From Paraspadella gotoi (Eukaryota > Chaetognatha), in assembly GCA_051294375.1 (NCBI GenBank), contig JBJCIZ010000239.1, positions 4,345,834 through 4,409,833 of the forward strand: a stretch of 64,000 bases of DNA, read 5' to 3'. Below the pieces are notes generated by a model. That model was not told the DNA's origin, did no database searches, and was given only the letters and a program-made list of their open reading frames with translations. A program made the translations under genes and the position numbers. Positions 1 to 12,165 of this stretch are shown piece by piece. How positions within the stretch are numbered: the stretch's first letter is position 1; the number at the start of each line of letters is the position of its first letter.

Positions 1-720
1 AAAAGATGTCTGCACAAAATATATATTTTTTAAAAATATTTTTATGATAAGTAGGTCTAAAATAAGAAAAACTATAAAAAATCATCATCATCATCTTTCG
101 ATGATTTTATCTTTTTTTAAAATTTTTATTGAGAAAACGTAATAATTTTTAAAAGCTGTAATTATATTTCTTGTTTATCTTTATATGCTTTATCAGAATC
201 CCTCATTTATTTATATAGTAATAAAATAATTTTAATTAAGCTAGTACCCTCAGAAAAAAGAATTTTTGACTAAAAATATTTTAATACTATGCTTATGATA
301 GATTATTTCAACGCAGTATACATTAGCATTTAAATTTTATCGGCTATGGCTAATACAAAATATAATTCTATTTTCGAGATTTTGATCTTTAAAAACTTTT
401 TCTAAATATTTACAACACAATGAAAAAAAAGGAAAATAACACAATGATATTTTGATCATTGGTGGGTAAAAAATAAGAAAAACTATTAATAATCTTCATC
501 ATCATCTTTTAATGATTTTATTACTTTTTCTTAATTTTGACCAAGATAACATAAGAATTTTCAAAAGTTATATTTATATTTTTTAATTATGCTCTATCAG
601 AATACATCAAAAAATTTAAGGTAGATTGAAAAAATTATCATTACATAGTAATATTGTAATTTTTATAGCAACAATAAAAGCTTTAAAATTTACATGTTTT
701 TAAAAAAAATTATTTTTTTA
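1..720. repeat. AT-rich interspersed repeat, two tandem partial copies
   Basis: Two similar blocks (about 55-215 and 465-615) each run from an aataagaaaaacta stretch through an (ATC)n patch to a tttatcagaat-type end. The same internal order is seen at 29130-29290, 51440-51600 and 58440-58640, inside the TIR family described there, so this is probably an older, degraded copy. No coding sequence is seen. Confidence 0.55.
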
Positions 721-835
721 CCAAAGATTTGAACCCCCGCACAAAGGCCCGATTGTAAGCCCCACCCTTTAAATTTTCCTAACTCCGATCTAGCCGATCT
801 AGCCGCCCCTTTTGATTTTCATCTTAGTAGAAATA

Positions 836-969
836 AGTTTGAATTTATTTGCAACAACGATTTTATTAGTACATAAGGACGTACATGTTTCGGCTTTAGT
901 TACAAGCCTTCTTCAGCGTCATAGAAAAATTGTTTGTGAACTTTCACAAATCATTTGTGCAAAGGAAAA

Positions 970-1041
<72 letters not shown>

Positions 1042-1200
1042 GAGACAGAGAGAGGGCAAAGTTTCCAACACAGAGTTGAGAAAAAGAATAGTGGTCAGAT
1101 GTGAGGACAGGTCAAGGTGAAGACAGATTGAGTTAGACTGTGAAAAGAAATTAAGTGGTGAAAATTTTTGAGAGAGAGACAGAGAGAGAGAGAGAGAGAA
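836..1200 (-). mobile_element. Hammerhead-motif repeat, copy A
   Basis: On the minus strand a roughly 90-bp conserved unit (about 1055-1165) lies between GA/CT tracts. It is followed by a hammerhead-like core: CTGAAGA at 916-910, a 5-bp helix GGCTT/AAGCC, GAAAC at 891-887 and GTC at 880-878. The unit matches 53165-53420, and a partial copy lies at 27400-27640. The spacer ending in caacaacgatttta (851-866) recurs at 27811 and 27900. The family is inferred to be non-autonomous; similar ribozyme motifs are known in Penelope-like elements and retrozymes. Confidence 0.6.
970..1055. repeat. (GA)n microsatellite
   Basis: Nearly pure GA dinucleotide tract, part of hammerhead-motif repeat copy A. Confidence 0.95.
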
Positions 1201-1292
1201 AAGAAAAAAGGAACATTAGTAACTTCTAATCCAAACACAACGAAAAGAAAGGAAATTCGCTATGATTTTCATCTTATAGTAGATTTCTACCT

Positions 1293-1516
1293 ATGGCGCA
1301 GAGTCCCGACTCTTCCAATCAAGCCAAAGACCAAGCTGTCCAACAAGCTTCCTTCCAAGCTTCCTTCCAAGCTTCCTCTCGCCCTGCCGACCGAGCTAAC
1401 GAGGGGAAGAGGGATGGATTGACGACGAGAACGACCAATCAAATGCTTGTTCGAAGGAAGCTTACCTACGATCAAGCAAAAAGGCTATGCGTTAATGGTA
1501 AGGGTTAGGGGAGGGA

Positions 1517-1571
<55 letters not shown>

Positions 1572-2258
1572 AAAAAAGAGGAACTAAAGAAAAGAAAAGA
1601 TGTATCAATTACTTTTAAATTTGTTAAATTGGTTAAAAAATATTTAATTATAAGAGAAAAATTATATTCTTATCTTTAAATGTTATTTCTTTTCTTTTTA
1701 AAAAGGAATCATGATTATTTTTTCTTATTTGCATTAACGTGATTATTTTTAATTTTTATTTTTACTAAAGACAAAAACGATATTAATATTATTGATTACA
1801 AAAAACAGTAACGGTTCTATTAACAGTTACGTGATTTTTTTTGAAACAAAACAAATAACATTTTTAAAACGTAAAATAAAAGAAAACAGAAACGTTATAA
1901 AAACATTACAAGTGTATTATATGGTGTTAAACAACAAAATTAAAAACGTTATTAATGCAGAAAAATTCAAAGTAATACAATATGTAAATGAGATTAAATA
2001 ACTCACTATCATTTCCCCCTCGAGGCGGAGGCGACCCTCACCTCGGCAAAGCTTCGGTCGACGACGCACTCGAGAAATTTCTGCCCTTGCTGACCGAGTG
2101 CCCGGCGGGCTCGCGACCCCCGCCCATGATCAATTGGAAGATGCAGCCTCTTCATTCGGTTCAACGGGGCAACCAAGTTTGGATGAAAGTCATCTACTAT
2201 GGCTCTACCATTTCAATACCGAGTAGGAAGAGAGAGAGAGAGATACAAAAAAAAGTGC

Positions 2259-2293
<35 letters not shown>

Positions 2294-5200
2294 TGAGAGA
2301 GAGAGAGAGAGTGCGTTTATAACTTTATTGATCGTAAATTAGCTAATTTGAAAATGGGACAACCAATTCAAAAATTATCAATTCATTTAATAAATAAGCT
2401 AACTTGCCCCTGAATTTTGACAGGCTTTGGTGGTTTAAGGCCTCCATCACTCTCACAAGATATCTACATAGCACGACCCTACAAGTTTTCAATCAAGACT
2501 CTTTCACAGTCTGGTTTATTCACTCCCAGAGTATCTGGTTTCCCTATCAATGAAGTGGTATATTATTTCAAAGTATATTTAAATTGCACGTAAAAGGATC
2601 ACTGCCTAATGTATCAGACCTCTGAATAATGAACTCCACACTACCTGACTATAGGTACAGCTGATACAAAAAAAACCAAACTATTCATGTTTTTGTTAGA
2701 AAAGCCATCTTGCCGTTCTAGACTCGAGGCTATACACTAGGGTGAAGTGAAAGTTTGGAATCAAAATTTAGCAGTTATATTTTGAAAACGATCATATTAG
2801 TAAATACTGATCTGTAGTTATATTTTTTTACATATATAATAGCCCAGTCAGCTTATTTTGTATATAATACATTATATAGATTCCTCTATAATTTTTTTAT
2901 TTTGTCAGAACGTTTTACTCCTTTATTTTTCCATTTTTTTGACACGCTAAACGTTTCTCTGATTACGCAAAATATCATGTAAGAAATATAAAAATTAATA
3001 TAACCAATAGTTAGTTATTATATCTCGAATAGATGGAAAAAAAACCTCGTTTAAAATTCGATCGGAAGTGGGGTAACTAAGGCTTACCAATGCATCCTCC
3101 ACACTGATCGTTCTCTAAATAATTTTTTTTTATTTAATCATTTGAAAGGGAAAAAAAGAAAATTCAAATGCAGGTTGCAGAAAGAGTATAATAATCTGGA
3201 CATACTGACACAATAATCATGACCTTTTATGTCTTGTGAAATGGGGGCAGTAAAGAAACCTAAAAAATTCGATCATTAAGTCAGTCAATGAACCCTTTCC
3301 AATTGGCTATTCCGCGAAATTTTTTTTCTTAATTAAAATGGATGATAAATAATAGAATTAAATTCCTAGTATAAAGGTTGTATATTTAAAAGAAAATTAT
3401 CAATACAAAATAAACACAATAATGTCTTGCTTTGTCAAATATGTTGCCAGCTATGTAATTTTTAAAAATTTTATAATGATAAACAAAGCAGTGTGTCAAG
3501 CTTTTTGTTTGCAGTTAAAGATAAAGAAAAATGACGATTTTTTTTTCACGAGAGAAGAAGGTAGACATCCAGACTGTTTATATCAAGCTGAATACATTTT
3601 ATATATTATCATTTTTAATATTTTAAAAAGACATTTTATCAAGCTATTACAACAATTTGTGCTTGTTTTTTACTTTAACTGAAAAATACAAGCAAATTTA
3701 TGCAGTTAAAAAAAATTTAATGGTAATCAAAATGTAATTTAGCCTTTCCTATTTCAAATTACAAAAAAAAAATAAAAAAATTCATATGCCTTCATTGAAA
3801 TTTTTAATGCAAAAAACTGTTATACTTTTAACCCTAATTTAACAAAAGCTGTGTAAATAATTATGGATAAAATATAATAAAAACTGATTTTAGAAAGATG
3901 TCCCATGATTAGGGCTTTAATTTGATACCATGCCCACCTTGCTATCTTTTTTCTTTCAAAAGTTATTCAAGAAAATAACTTTTTTTACCATTAAAGAACT
4001 AAGGATTTGAACTACGCAGTACAAATCTTTGTTAAATAAAAATTTCGGCAAAGCAGGAGTATCTCACTTAATTCTATTGGTACAATACTTAAATTTTAAT
4101 ATAAAACTTGAAGAAAAATTTTTTGTCATCCAGAGACATGTCACTTTCAGTTGTACCCATCGCAATGAGTTCATTTATGGTAAATGCTTGAAGAAATCAG
4201 CGAAACGTTTTCTCTTTTTTTTAAATAGTTAGTACTAGCGCGTCAGAAATCTTTAGAGAAACTTGAAAATTTTATTCTGATAAATTTGGTCTTTTAAGGC
4301 TTACGTTTATGACCATATCTTGGAAACTATTGCAAGAATTTTAAAACGGTTTTTTGCAAGTGAATATTGACATCATCCTCCAGGGGTTGGCATAAAAATA
4401 TATAAAAAAATTAATTAAAATTAGCTCTCCTATGAGGTATCTACATTATATAATGTCAAAATTTCAAAATAGTTATTTTTAAATTGCAAGAACAGATTCA
4501 GATTTTTCGTAAAAAGTTAATAAAAAAAATATAAATCTTTTTTAAAAATTATATCATTATATAGGTTAAAATTATAAAAAACTATATTTTTAAGCTGGAA
4601 ATTAAAAATTGCCATTTTAAATATAGTTTTTTTTATATTTTTAACCAACTTAATGAAAGAATTTTTAAAAAGAATAATTCTTTTTAATATCAACTTTTTG
4701 CAAGGAATCCAAATCCGTTCTTAAAATTTAAAAATATATATTTTGAAATTTTAGCTTATTATATACTTTTTATTATATATAAATATAGCTCACTGGTGCC
4801 CACTAATGTATAAAATAAAAAAAATAAATTTACCAAAGTATTTTTATTGGCTTTTATTTTCATATTTTATAAGCTAAATTTTAATTTTATAAAATTTAAT
4901 TATTTTCACATCACTCTACTATACTCATCTGATTCGCTTTTAAATCCACCCCACTTCCCCCCTGGTCAATCAAGAGATTTCCACGAGCATTATCTTCGGC
5001 TATGGAAGCGACCTATCCCTGTATTTAACTCAGATCGATCTCAATCTACATTTGCCGCTCTACCGTCTTAATTTCAGGAGGTAAATTATATTTATTGTTA
5101 TTATTATTTATTATTATTATTTTATTCATTTGGTCTGATAAAAATGGCGAACAAAATGAAACACCGTTTTTTCCACCACTAAATCTTTGCAAAATCACGA

Positions 5201-7477
5201 TTTTTCCACCACTTCCCTTTATTCCACCACTTCTTTTATTCCACCACTTCTGCTTTTGACTCGCTTTCAAGCAACCCTTCATCTCATTAACCCACATTTT
5301 CCACCACCCCACCCACATTTTTCCACCTCCCCCCAATTTTCCACCACCAACCTTCCTTCTATTCCAGAACTTCAGCCTTCGACTCGCCCGCCAACCACCC
5401 CGGAGACGTCCCTCTTCTCTTAGACGAGTTACCTCTTTCCGCCAAAACGAAAGATGGGGTCAGCGTCACCGACGCCCTCGTCGACGCTTACGGAAACATG
5501 ACGGGTGTGAAGGCGAATTGTGGGCTCTCTTTTCCCAGAGTGCCCCATTTCTGTTTGTTGATCCCAGAATTTTAATTTTAATCTTAATTTTTTACTATTG
5601 TCGACTAAAATCTATCAACAGTTTACCAGCAGCAATTTGTGTAGGAGGCAAGTGATTCGCCTCCCAACCCAAAGGTTCGGGGTTCTAACCTGGTGGTTGC
5701 TCTTAGCAGTTAAAAAGGACGGGGCGCTTAACCCGCCATTAACCCGCCATTAACCCGCCATTAACCCGCCATTAATCCGCTTGTAATACGGTGTTACAGC
5801 CTTATCCAAAAGCTCAGGGATTGTTTTTATGAACGGTTCTGTCATTAACAATAAATACCGTTTCTTCATTACCTAAATATATTTTTGACCTTGTAAACTA
5901 AACCTTGAGCTTATTTTTTTAACTTTAATCCTAAACCTTAACCCTAACTTCATCCTAAACCCTTATCCTTAATTTTTAGTCCTGACCTTTAACGCTAAAT
6001 GTTAATCCTTTACCTAAATCCTTAACCCTAATCACGAACCAAATCCCTTACCTTAAACACTAGCCTAATCTGTAGTCTGATCATCCACCTCCGATGTAAT
6101 ATTTAAATTTTAATTTTAAAAAAATTAACCGAATTCCCAAAATTAAAATAAATCGGGGCGTTCTAGAGAAAATAAAGCCGAATTGTAGAAGGGGGGATTA
6201 GGAGCCCATTGCCGCCTTCTTTTCCAAAACCTCCCAGTTTCAACTTAAATTTTAAGTTTGAAGTTAGCGATTATGATTAGGGATTAGGTTACAATTAGGG
6301 ATAAGGGTTAAGACTTAAACTCAACTTTCAGATAAGGATTATAGGTAAGGGTTATATGTAAATTTAAGGATTAAGAATCTATATGGGGTGCTTTAAAAAA
6401 TTTTAAAGATTTGAGGGCCATAATCGGTTTTTGGGGAAGGAAAAATAAAATGTTATTATCATCGGGAAGACAATTGTTTGACTGACGAACGAATGAATAA
6501 ATGAATCTATAAGTGATTGAAGGAAGGAAGAAAGAATGTATTATTTAATTTCTAAATTTATCAAATATTTAATGAATGATAAAATTAATGAAAAAAAAAA
6601 AGTTTCCTTTTTAATTGATTCCAGCGAAAGAACTAACTAATTTGCACATCGGCAACAAAGAGATATCCCTCGTAAATTATCAACATCATGATAAGATTAG
6701 AGGGATTGGATATTTGGCAGAAAAGTAAGTTCCTCTTTTTGATGACTTTTTTTCTCATGCTGATTCAATGGATTTAATATTCCATAGTGTATTAAAATCC
6801 GCCAGACTCCTTCGCTATTTTTTTTTGGCCCTCCTGTAAGACAAGCTCATGTCGCATTCATTATCGATAACCTTATAACTTGGTCAAAGTAAGGTTTAAA
6901 AATTATTTGGGTCCCTTTAAAAAAATGTTTAACACCATTGTATTGTATTCTTACGTGATATTTAACCATAATTTTTTGAAAATGTTTAACCCTATCCTTA
7001 ACCCTTAACCGAAAGCCTAACCATTATCGTTTACCCAATTTCTTATCCTATTTCGTTAACTTACCCTGTGGCTCATTGTGTAGACGCGTCAGCTCATGAT
7101 CCATGATAGTCCCCGGATCGGTCCCCTATGATACCTACCCTGCGGGAAGCGAGAGGACGGCCGTAAACCACCTCGTGGGCATGGAAAACTTTCAAGACCC
7201 CTTCCATTGCTGTTAAAGAAGTTGCGAATAGCCATTTTCAGCCCACTTGGTCCCTTATCTGCCTCATCCACAAGCTAACCTACTTTGTTAAACTTTTTTC
7301 AAGAAAAATATTATATTATAACAATTTAATTTCGATCTTTTTACCTCCTTCGATTTTCATCCCAGCGAAACGAAAAGCGTAACGAGTTTTTGGTTATCTC
7401 AAGATCCCCAAACCCAGAGAATGTCATTCTGCAACGTTGATCAAGTCTTGAAGGATATGAACATCGAATTTTATTAA
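1293..7477 (+). CDS. Orphan six-exon gene, 285 aa, function unknown
   Basis: I do not recognise this protein. Six exons join in one frame: 1293-1497, 2025-2222, 4975-5080, 5368-5504, 6625-6724 and 7366-7477. Intron phases are 1,1,2,1,2 and the total of 858 nt is exactly 286 codons ending in TAA. All junctions are GT-AG; the donors after exons 2 and 4 (GTAGGA, GTGTGA) are weak. The N-terminus is Gln/Ser-rich with the short repeat QASF. The middle is hydrophobic and probably beta-rich (TSIIFGYGSDLSLYLTQID), and the C-terminus is polar. No signal peptide or membrane segment is obvious. The ATG at 1293 is the first in frame, but an upstream exon cannot be excluded. A (CGG)n tract follows the stop and AATAAA lies at 7580. 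Matching phases across five introns support a real gene; no family is assigned. Confidence 0.65.
1524..1566. repeat. (GA)n microsatellite after a 5' splice site
   Basis: GA tract beginning 26 bases inside the first intron of the orphan gene, on the sense strand. Confidence 0.9.
2345..2640 (+). repeat. Interspersed repeat C (attggtacaaccaat family)
   Basis: About 290 bp sharing a taataaataagct, gcccctgaattttgacaggctt and ggcctccatcactct-type string with 18190-18310, 52500-52745, 52826-52898 and 55240-55370. A small palindrome (attggtacaaccaat) marks the left end in the better copies. It has no coding potential and its class is unknown. It lies in intron 2 of the orphan gene. Confidence 0.65.
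2641..4974. other. AT-rich intron, nothing recognised
   Basis: Rest of intron 2 of the orphan gene. Translated stretches here (3422-3682, 4029-4232) are rich in Lys, Phe, Ile and Asn and lack splice context. Part of 4430-4800 resembles the AT-rich sequence at 26400-26580. Confidence 0.5.
5521..6180. mobile_element. TIR element with telomere-like core, copy 1
   Basis: The left end is a GGGCTCTCTTTTCCCAGAGTGCC-type sequence and the right end is its inverted counterpart (ggggcgttctagagaaaataaagcc). The interior is degenerate CCCTAA-type repeats. A SINE-2 copy (5600-5868) is inserted near the left end. It starts 17 bases inside intron 4 of the orphan gene. Confidence 0.7.
5600..5868 (+). mobile_element. 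SINE-2 copy, inserted in a TIR element
   Basis: The copy follows the family order: gactaaaat head, ggaggcaagt, a B-box-like ggttctaac, ggcgcttaacccgcc, gtgttacagcc, and a tttcttca end. It is unusual in carrying four tandem copies of cattaacccgc. Confidence 0.8.
6200..6440. mobile_element. TIR element with telomere-like core, copy 2 (degraded)
   Basis: An end-like ccttcttttccaaaacctccca sequence is followed by attagggattagg-type repeats. The other end (atggggtgcttt, about 6380) is weak. Confidence 0.5.
7064..7272 (+). mobile_element. SINE-1 copy
   Basis: tRNA-related head with an A-box-like tgtggctcattgtg and a B-box-like cggatcggtcccc, followed by the family body (ctgcgggaagcg, gacggccgtaaacc, caagaccccttcc) and a ctcatccaca end. 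It lies in the last intron of the orphan gene. Confidence 0.8.
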
Positions 7478-7481
7478 TGAC

Positions 7482-7488
7482 GTCGTCG

Positions 7489-7521
<33 letters not shown>

Positions 7522-7525
7522 GCGT
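7482..7525. repeat. (CGG)n trinucleotide repeat in a 3' UTR
   Basis: gtcgtc followed by an almost pure ggc run, starting about five bases after the stop codon of the orphan gene. Confidence 0.9.
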
Positions 7526-7909
7526 TACCATCCGAAACTATATAGTATTTAGTAATCGTACCATCTTAGCGAATCCGAAAATAAAGGAAAACAAATTTAG
7601 GTGCTGGAAAATTATCTTTTGAGTAAATTATTAATGAAAAAAAAAAAATTTGAAAAACTATTTATTGAATTAAAAAAGGATAATTTACGATGGGATTTTC
7701 TAATCATAAGAAATACAATTCGTGGGAATGTTTTTAAAGTGAGAGCTGCAGACTAACCATAATTTAATGCTTTTAATTAAAAAAAAAAATTATTATCTTT
7801 TTGATTATGCGCGATGAAAGAAAGGAAAAACGATTAAAAGTAGAAAATAGTTTGTTTGAGTTTTTTTTTTAAAGAGAAGCCAGTTAGGTTGATAGGGAAT
7901 ATTTTTAAG

Positions 7910-7953
<44 letters not shown>

Positions 7954-9456
7954 TCGTCTCTCTCTCTCTCTCTCTCCCTCCCGCGCCGTAGTCGGAACGG
8001 TCCTTGCAAAAGAGTGACAAAGCCGGTTAAACTTCCGGAAACATGCTTATTGCTTAGCTGCCTACTGTCGAATTCTAAGTTCCGATAAGTCAGGGCAACA
8101 CGGTGTAAATATCTCCCATACCAAACGGACACGAACTGTGTAAGATGGGCGTTCTGGGAAAATAGGGCTTTTTTGTTGCCCATATATTTCAAAAGCGCCT
8201 CATTTCTGTTCTTTAGTCCCTGAACTTAATTATAACCCCGATATTTAACTTAATCTGAAACTACTAATACTAATACTAATCCCTAATCCACTAATCCCTA
8301 ATCTTCAGCCTCGTCTTTATGACTGAGCTGGCGAAATCATCTCATTACAAACGTGCATCCCGGGTTCAATCCCTTGGCATCCCCGCTTTAGTTAAAATGT
8401 AACGGAGCCGGTCTAATCATGCCTTACTTTTCTGGTAACGCTCCATACTCGCTTGCTCGCCCGCTCTCACTATGGCAATAAGATCAACACCTTCTCTCAG
8501 ACGTTTTTTTCAGTAAGTAAGTAAATTAAATTAAGTTATATGGTGGACTAAAATCCAGCCATTGGTGCCGGAGGCAATTCATTCGTCTCCCAACCCAAAG
8601 GTCCGGGGTTCTAGCCCGGTGGCCGCCTAGCAGTAAAGAGGGACGGGGCGCTTAACCCGCCTGTAACACGGTGTTACAGCTTGATCCGAAGCTCAGGGAC
8701 TGCTTGAATGGTTCTGTCGCTAACATATATAAATAATTACTGTCTCTTCAGCTAATTCTTTATCAAATACTTAACCTCGATCTTTATTTAAAACCCGGTA
8801 AAAAAAAGAAGAAAAAAATTAAATAAATCTCTCGAATTTACCATCAGACATCCCCGGGAAATTACCATGTTGTCCACAGATTCCCGATGTCCATTTTGAG
8901 TATAAAACCCGAGAGATGTCGCTTCTCTGCCAATTTGATCTTTTTAACGGAACGAAAGTATTAAACTAAACTAATTCTTAATTCTTCGTCTTTATCTCAA
9001 ATTAATTCTCGATACACAACGAAAAAGAAAGAATCTTCACAATACTTAATACATAATATTTTAATTCGGTCGACGTTGAATAATTTTGTTTTCTAATTTC
9101 TAAAAAAATAACTAAAAAAACTAACAAATGCTTAAATATGAAATTCAAAACGAATTACTAAATAAAAACAAAAACAAATCCGAAACTACATATTAAACCC
9201 AAAATATTTTACATAAACTCAAAAAAAAAAATTTAAAGCATAAAGATAAATAGAGATTAAAAGGAATACTTAAAATAAATGAGAAAAAAAACCCAAGTAA
9301 AAATTACAAAGCAAATAAATAACTAAATATATTTTTAAAAAATAAAGAAACTAGCGAGTAATTAATTAAATAAACTAACGAATAAACGATTAATAAATGA
9401 TAAAAAATAATTAAATAAATACGTAAATAAATTAATACAAAATCAAAACTCCCAAA
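7526..9456. other. Intergenic, repeat-filled
   Basis: Holds a CT tract (7916-7975), fragments of the telomere-like TIR family (an end at 8147-8172 and CCCTAA-type repeats to about 8310) and a SINE-2 copy (8540-8750). AT-rich sequence with many aaataaat motifs continues to the next gene. No exon is seen. Confidence 0.6.
8540..8750 (+). mobile_element. SINE-2 copy
   Basis: Complete-looking copy from tggtggactaaaatcc to tactgtctcttca, with B-box-like ggttctagccc. Confidence 0.85.
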
Positions 9457-10108
9457 ATGTCGAAAAATCCACGCGTTAAGTGGACGAAACCTTCCGCTCG
9501 CTGTTCATGCATCCTCGTCGTCGTCGTCGTCGTCGCCGTTCTCGCCGGCGTCATCGCTTCCCTAAAACTGACGGCACTCTTATCCGAAACCGCACCGTTT
9601 CCGTTCCTAATTCTTAATTTTAATATATTTTTATGTTTATATGTTTATATGTTTGTATGTTTATAATAAACATATAATATATTTTTTTAAATGCTTCGTC
9701 CAAGCTTGATGCGATCTCTTACCCTTATCCTTGATTCTTATCCCTAATTCCTTACCTTAATCTCAAACCCTAATCCTTAACCCTAATCCCTGACCCTAAT
9801 TCATCTTCCTTAACCTTAATTCTTCATCCTTAACCACTAACCTAAAAATCAAGCATAAAAAAAAAATAATAATTCTGAATTTAAACTGAAATCGGTCGGT
9901 TTTCGGAAAAGATGGCCAAATCGTCGACGTCGCCGATTCTAAAAACAATGCCGACGAATGAGCTCGAGGAACGGGCGGCGACGGCGGCGCTTCTGAAATC
10001 GCCGGTGGAAGCGGCGCCGATTTCTGTCCAGGAGAAGACGCCGACAACGACGATGGCGACGACGACAGAGCTAAGCGAGTTTTCCACCGATGGTTCGTTG
10101 ATTGATTT

Positions 10109-10163
<55 letters not shown>

Positions 10164-11032
10164 GATTTAATTTATTTATTTATTTATTTATTTATTTATA
10201 CGTTAATTCATTGAAAAAAGGATGGAGGTCTTAAACCACCATAGCCCGACCAAATGAACGAATGAATGGATAATTTTTATATCTATTGTACAAATTTCGA
10301 AATGTTAAAAAAAAAAGCGTGGAGACATGTGTAGTGACTTGTATTTTAAATTTGAAGTTGCTCAATGTTGTCGGGTATTGTTATAAGTCTATATAAGCAT
10401 GACATCTTCAGTCTTGACCCGGTGAGTAATACCATCAGCTCATGACCATTAGGTACCGGGATCGATCCCCAATGGTATCTGCCCTGCGGGAAGCGTGGGG
10501 ACGGCCGTAAACCGCCTTGTGGGCGTGGAAAACCCTGAAGCCTGGTTCCAAGCCCAGGACCCGTTAGAGATGTTGCGGACAGCACTCATCGGCTCACTTA
10601 GCGCCTTATTTGGATTTATATTGTATAATTTGTATAAGTATTGTATGGTATAAGTTTAATAATTACGATTATGTTCATTTCCGTTTCATAGACATTCTCG
10701 GTAGATTAAGAGGAGGAAGAGGAAGAGCAATAAAGAGGCGGGGGAGGAGGAAGAGGAGGAGGAGGGGAAAGTCGGGTAAGCAAGAGAGAGAGAGAGAGAA
10801 AGAAAATAAAAGAAGAAAGATAGAAAGAAAGAACGACAGAAAGAGTAGAGTTAGCAATGGTAAAAGAAACAAGAAAGAGAGAAAGAAAAAAAGAAAGAGA
10901 GAAAGAAAATAAAGGGAAAAAAATGTAAAAAACAAAAGATAATACATGAAATAAAAGGGAAAAAATGAGAAAAATAGAAATAAAGATAAAAAAACGAGAG
11001 AAAAAAGAAAAAAAAGAACCTTTTAACTTAGA

Positions 11033-11085
<53 letters not shown>

Positions 11086-12101
11086 GAAGTCGCGGCGTTC
11101 CAACTCCGCGGAGCCGTGATCACGAAATGCTCGGGTCCGCAGAAATACTCCGATGACACGGGACAGAAGGTTAAATGCGAGGGTCCACCGCCGAGGACGA
11201 GAATGGAGGAGGATCCGATACTTATCAGGGACTGGAAGGTAATAGAGATCAATCAATCAATCAATCTATCCGTCAATCAATCAATCAATCGATTGATTAA
11301 TACCGCGAAGGAAAAATAAAAACTGACGCGGATCACATTTATTCAAAAATTTAAAAAAAAATGTAAAAATATTACATCGAGATAATTTAAGTTTGTGTCG
11401 GTTGAAAAAGTTGTGTTTCATTTATATACAATACAATGCAAAAGAAAATTAATTAATTCCTGTAACCTGTAACCTGTTCCGCCTTACTACGTAGTACGTA
11501 ATGTTGATCAACGTAAATCGTGTTCGCTCATCGTCGAGCACTGTCGTTCGTCAGCGATCAACGAACCTCGTCGTGCATTCCTCTTTCATACGGAATATAA
11601 TGTCTTCTAACGACATCCGTGTCATGGAAGAAAAAAAAAGAACTAGAAAAGAAATGTTTTAATATCCTTGTGAGTAGTGGTGGCGAAAAAAGAGGAACTA
11701 AAAATGGATATAAAAAATCTTAAAAGCATAAGGATCAAGCCATGATGATAGTCATTCATTGATGCGATGAATCATTCAATCATCGATAAAAATCTGCACA
11801 AAGAGAGCAGCACTATTTAGCAGTGATTGAGGTGATAAAAGAATGATAATAAAATTATAATAAATCAAATCAAATCAATCAATTAATCAACCAACCAAAC
11901 AATCGATTTAATCAGTCAACCAAACAACTAATCAACCAAATCAATTAATCAAGGATTCAATCAATCAATCAATCGAACGTAGGGCCGAGTGGGAAATGGC
12001 TTCTCTTTTCAAGACGGAATCGTCGTCGTTAAGAATCCAGGATTTTATTACGGATTCGTGGACTATCATTTCCTACGAGTCGGACAACGCTGCAAGTTTC
12101 A

Positions 12102-12165
<64 letters not shown>

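Noticed and set aside
4125-4230. cttgaagaaatcagcgaaac as another hammerhead core
   Set aside because: No helix II pairing between the boxes and no flanking family unit.
5720-5780. Four cattaacccgc repeats read as a CRISPR-like array
   Set aside because: Local duplication inside a SINE, no spacers, animal genome.
5700-6180. Possible telomere or chromosome-end sequence
   Set aside because: The CCCTAA-like repeats are degenerate, interstitial and bounded by inverted ends, so they belong to a mobile element.
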